A stretch of 64,000 nt of DNA, taken from positions 31,978,339 to 32,042,338 of the forward strand of contig NC_133284.1 of assembly GCF_005239225.2 (NCBI RefSeq), written 5' to 3'. The position numbers and the translations under genes are program-made. Positions 60,816 to 64,000 of this stretch are shown in pieces. Source of the stretch: Populus alba. Its lineage: Eukaryota > Streptophyta > Magnoliopsida > Malpighiales > Salicaceae. Below the pieces are notes generated by a model, which was not told the DNA's origin, made no database searches, and saw nothing but the letters and a program-made list of their open reading frames with translations. Position 1 is the stretch's first letter, and each line of letters starts with the position of its first letter.

Positions 60816-61036
60816 CATTTTTCTTAAAATTCAAGGAGGATTTCGGCCAAATCTGACCAGAATAATGACCAAAGTTTTTTTTTTAAAAAAAAAAAAAACC
60901 ATAAGGGAAAAAACAAGTTTTGGGAAAACAATTTTTGCACATATAATTAATTCAAAATTAAAATCAATAACAATTAAAACACAAACCTAATACTTTGAGG
61001 ATTGATTGAGACAAGGATACAAGAAACTCAATAGAG

Positions 61037-61171
61037 ATTTAAATAATTAGAGTACACTGTCGTAGCTATTTCACCCTGCTGTTCTTTGGTGCTGAGGGCT
61101 ATATATATATATATATATTAGGAAAAATGCAACTCTATTTAAATAGTTAGAGTATACTGTCGAAGCTATTT
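61037..61171 (+). repeat. Local 35-bp direct repeat
   Basis: TTAAATAATTAGAGTACACT (61037) continuing GTCGTAGCTATTTC recurs at 61138 with four changes. The copies are 101 bp apart, with a (TA)n run between them. Confidence 0.75.
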
Positions 61172-61174
61172 CTT

Positions 61175-62600
61175 CTCCTAGACCCCTATGAGAAGAAAAC
61201 GAAGTGTTGTCGCGAATTACACCAAATCACCATTGAAATCGGGAAAGATTACTGTCAACTGTCAAACTTTCCAAAATTAGAAAGATTGCTAAGCCCACTA
61301 GCCAACTTTTTTGTGATTTTCAGGCAATCAATTAGCTTTATGTAAAGCCATCTGCTAAACTGCAAATTGCAATCTCTTGTATCACCGATTTGCTCCGACT
61401 AAACTTCATTATTAGAAACAGTCATCCTTAATCATTGCATACAAATCAACATCCTACAGAACTCGTCTAGGCCTACTTTTGGACCCTAACCCTAGCTGAA
61501 ACATCACCCCAAGAAGCATACATGCTTTCGGGTTTTTCTATTTTTAACATAAAGGTCGATGGCCAAGTTACTAAATTAGAAGGATCAAAGATGTTACGCT
61601 ACTCATGTGGTTTTCAGTTCACTTTTCTTTGTCTATAAATATTGATAACTACACATTATAGGCTGTAAGTTTTGTTTCGTAAATCTTATTTTGTATATAA
61701 AGATCTAATTTGATGCCCGCAAACTAATCCGAGATATTTGTAATATAAATTTTTATTTTATTTTATTTTATTTCTATTTCTATTTTTTTTAATATTTTTC
61801 TAAAAAATAACATCTTAACTAAAAAATATATTCAAAATGGCATAGATAAAAAGTTAATTCACATCCAATTCAACACAATTCACGCAGTCTGTAATTTAAT
61901 TTTATTACAAGTCGGATCATGATTAAAAAAACTTAATTTATAATTAAGAAATCAATTAATTTATTAAATTAACAAAATCAATTATTATATTTTAGCACAT
62001 AAGCAACAAAATTATGCTGCTAACTTAGAAAGAAAACAACAAGTCAGTAAACCACTTATCCTCTCGAGGAACAAAAGGATTCAGTATTTCCTAACTTGTT
62101 TATTTTGTGTTTTAAAAATATTTTAAAAAAATTATTTTTTTTTTGTTTTAAATTAATATTTTTTAGTTGTTTTTAGATTATTTTAATGTGTTGATATCAA
62201 AAATAATTTTAAAAAATAAAAAATATATTATTTTAATATATTTTTAAATAAAAAAACATATTAAAAAATAACCGAATCCACGCTCTAAAATAAAGTCTCA
62301 TATTATAATTATTATTGATATGTTGTCCATACTAAAAAGCAAAATGTTTGCAATTTCAAAATCCCTCACTTTCAACCTTACTAATCTAAAGCGAAAATGA
62401 CAAAATAACATTCCACGCACCATGAGCTCAATTATTTCATTGAAAAATATAAAGGTTTATTTACATCATCCAAACAATTTTAATATGGGTTTGTACAAGC
62501 AAGTAATTCCAAGATAATAATTTCAAAGCTGTGCAATTTACATGTCTGTGCTCAAATTCTTGAGAACCTTCAGTTTTATCTCATTCTTCGTTGTTCATAG
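61175..62600. other. Intergenic, AT-rich
   Basis: A dispersed-repeat copy lies at about 62090-62275. A minus-strand AATAAA at about 62456 could serve the exon pair just upstream. Confidence 0.45.
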
Positions 62601-62619
62601 ACGAGAGAGAGTATACATT

Positions 62620-62962
62620 CTATTTCCGGGCAATCACCTCCGTCGCCAGTTTGCCATGCTGCCGGTTACTCTGAAAACCAGAAGGAAGATTAACCATGAA
62701 GTAAAGTAATTAATAATGATAATAATATTAACAACAACGCTGAAAGGAAGGTGGTGGGGTTAATAATTTGATTAACATAGAGATGGTGTTTACCAAGGGG
62801 AAATTATTGGGAGGACTTGAGAGGTGAATTTGGGACCCACCAAATGTACGGCATCTTTGAGACATCACGCCACCTCCGTTAATTTTGGTTGGGGTCCACT
62901 CATTATTATTCTTCGCCTTTCCCTTGAGCGCTGTGCCCTGTCTCTTCTCTGCCCCCTCCTCT
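62620..62962 (-). CDS. C-terminal exon pair of an unrecognised gene (partial)
   Basis: Exon 62794 to about 62962 reads KRQGTALKGKAKNNNEWTPT, KINGGGVMSQRCRTFGGSQI, HLSSPPNNFPL, with a GT donor. Exon 62620-62670 reads SNRQHGKLATEVIARK and stop after a TTTTCAG acceptor. The join keeps the frame. Composition and splice sites look genuine, and higher GC sets it off from its flanks. Upstream exons, if any, would lie at higher coordinates, where I see nothing convincing. It may be a fragment left by rearrangement. I do not recognise the family. Confidence 0.4.
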
Positions 62963-62969
62963 CTCAGGG

Positions 62970-64000
62970 ATAAAAAATTGGGCTATTAACATGTAAAACA
63001 TAAATAATTGGAAAAATAATACGGGTGTAAAGAGTTTCGAAGAAATAATATATCTTTGGATGTTGTGGCTAGGAATCATGTTTTTTTTTTTTTTTAAATT
63101 AATATTGCTGTTTATAATTGTGATATTTTTTAAATTTAGGTATAACATGATACGGGGATAACATGTTTATTTGTTCGTTAAAATGGCCGACTGGTCTTTT
63201 CTTTTTTTAAAAAAAAAAAATTACATAACTATCAAAATCAAAAATCAAATTGAGTGATATTTTTTCAATACAAAGATTTGACATTCAAAGTAACAATTCA
63301 ATTTTAATTATTGGATTAAAAGTTATGATGTTTTTAAGTTAATATTTTGATGAGCCATTAAACTATTTTTTTACGTATAAACCTGTTCTTTTGGTTCATA
63401 AATATATATGTTAAGTCATTCACATAATTTATTTGAAACAATTGTATCCAACCAGTTAACTGATTGACAGTTGTGGCGCTTCAAAAACATGACATATTTA
63501 AATATCGATATTTTAAAGCATAATAACTATCTTGCAATACTTAGATTATTATTTTTTAAATCCTTCTCTTAGCTTGTTAATCATTTATTAATTGTTAATT
63601 ACCATTACTAATTAGTTTGGTGATCATTTGATTAATTAATAATTTAATGGTTTTGTTTATTTAATTTGAAAAGAAAGCTGTTAAGTATATTTCTCACACA
63701 GCCTCTTTAAGTCGCTTCAATTAATTTAATCACCGACCATGACGATTCCAAATCCATAGTATCCTTTGGGAATCATTTCTTGAAGAAGTTATTCCTTTTT
63801 CTTCTGCTTCATCTTCTTTTCATTTCCACTTTGCAGCTAATTTTGAAGAACAAGACAACTTTTCATTTTGAACCGGGGGCATAATAGTGATTTTATCATA
63901 ATCTAATTGAGACTAAACCAGGCTAAAATTTTATCATAAAAGGTTATAAAACATGGAAATTATTCCTGAATTTTTACATTTTCCTTTATGTATTCTGACA
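62970..64000. other. AT-rich DNA to the window edge
   Basis: No coding homology seen. Long A/T runs near 63080 and 63205. Confidence 0.5.

Noticed and set aside
60511..60856. Frames of more than 100 codons on both strands
   Set aside because: They arise from a GC-rich Ala/Cys/Ser-coding island with few stops in any frame. This is a composition effect.
1..64000. Search for CRISPR arrays, rRNA or tRNA genes, bacterial operons or a novel multi-gene system
   Set aside because: No regularly spaced repeats with unique spacers, no cloverleaf gene and no operon-like gene spacing were seen. The contents are ordinary plant genes and repeats.

Overview
The window is nuclear DNA from a eudicot plant. 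The evidence is multi-exon genes with GT-AG introns, plant-specific transcription factors (an SRS/LRP1 gene and an AHL gene), decayed plastid DNA, copia and LINE remnants, and very AT-rich spacers full of short dispersed repeats. Several repeats (an AT-rich MITE-like family, elements ending in ACTATG, a tRNA-derived SINE) look like those I associate with Salicaceae (Populus/Salix). That placement is an inference from memory, not a search result.

Layout. 0.1-1.75 kb: minus-strand hydroxyproline O-arabinosyltransferase (HPAT) gene, running off the left edge. 2.9-3.3 kb: tandem AT-rich repeat. 3.4-5.2 kb: rearranged plastid insertion with pieces of ndhB, ndhD, atpA (inverted) and rps3. 5.6-6.8 kb: decayed ABCG half-transporter. 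8.3-9.25 kb: two inverted-repeat elements. 10.7-12.1 kb: GC-rich repeat block. 12.6-16.9 kb: degenerate copia element carrying a nested LINE ORF1 fragment. 20.7-21.6 kb: AHL AT-hook gene. 25.1-26.4 kb: C2-domain gene. 30.3-33.5 kb: RING-finger gene that lacks the sequence for half of its RING. 35.5-37.7 kb: six-exon ankyrin-repeat gene. 38.8-40.1 kb: second copia remnant. 43.6-44.2 kb: direct repeat pair. 48.2-49.4 kb: LRP1 (SHI/STY family) gene. 51.4-52.1 kb: CCCH zinc-finger pseudogene. 55.9 kb: SINE. 58.9-59.4 kb: LTR-like repeat dimer. 62.6-63.0 kb: C-terminal exon pair of an unrecognised gene.

The intact genes are unrelated single-copy plant genes and do not form a pathway: secretory-pathway glycosylation (HPAT), nuclear regulation (AHL, LRP1), membrane or lipid-linked signalling (C2) and protein interaction (ankyrin, RING). 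Everything else is transposon, organelle or pseudogene debris. I found no CRISPR array, rRNA or tRNA gene, and no convincing new multi-gene system. The observations most worth checking are the RING gene with an apparently missing but frame-neutral exon, the LRP1 leader (an uORF stopping 2 nt before the ATG inside a long in-frame open stretch with no ATG), the ORF1-only LINE with a 7-bp target duplication, and the multi-gene plastid mosaic.
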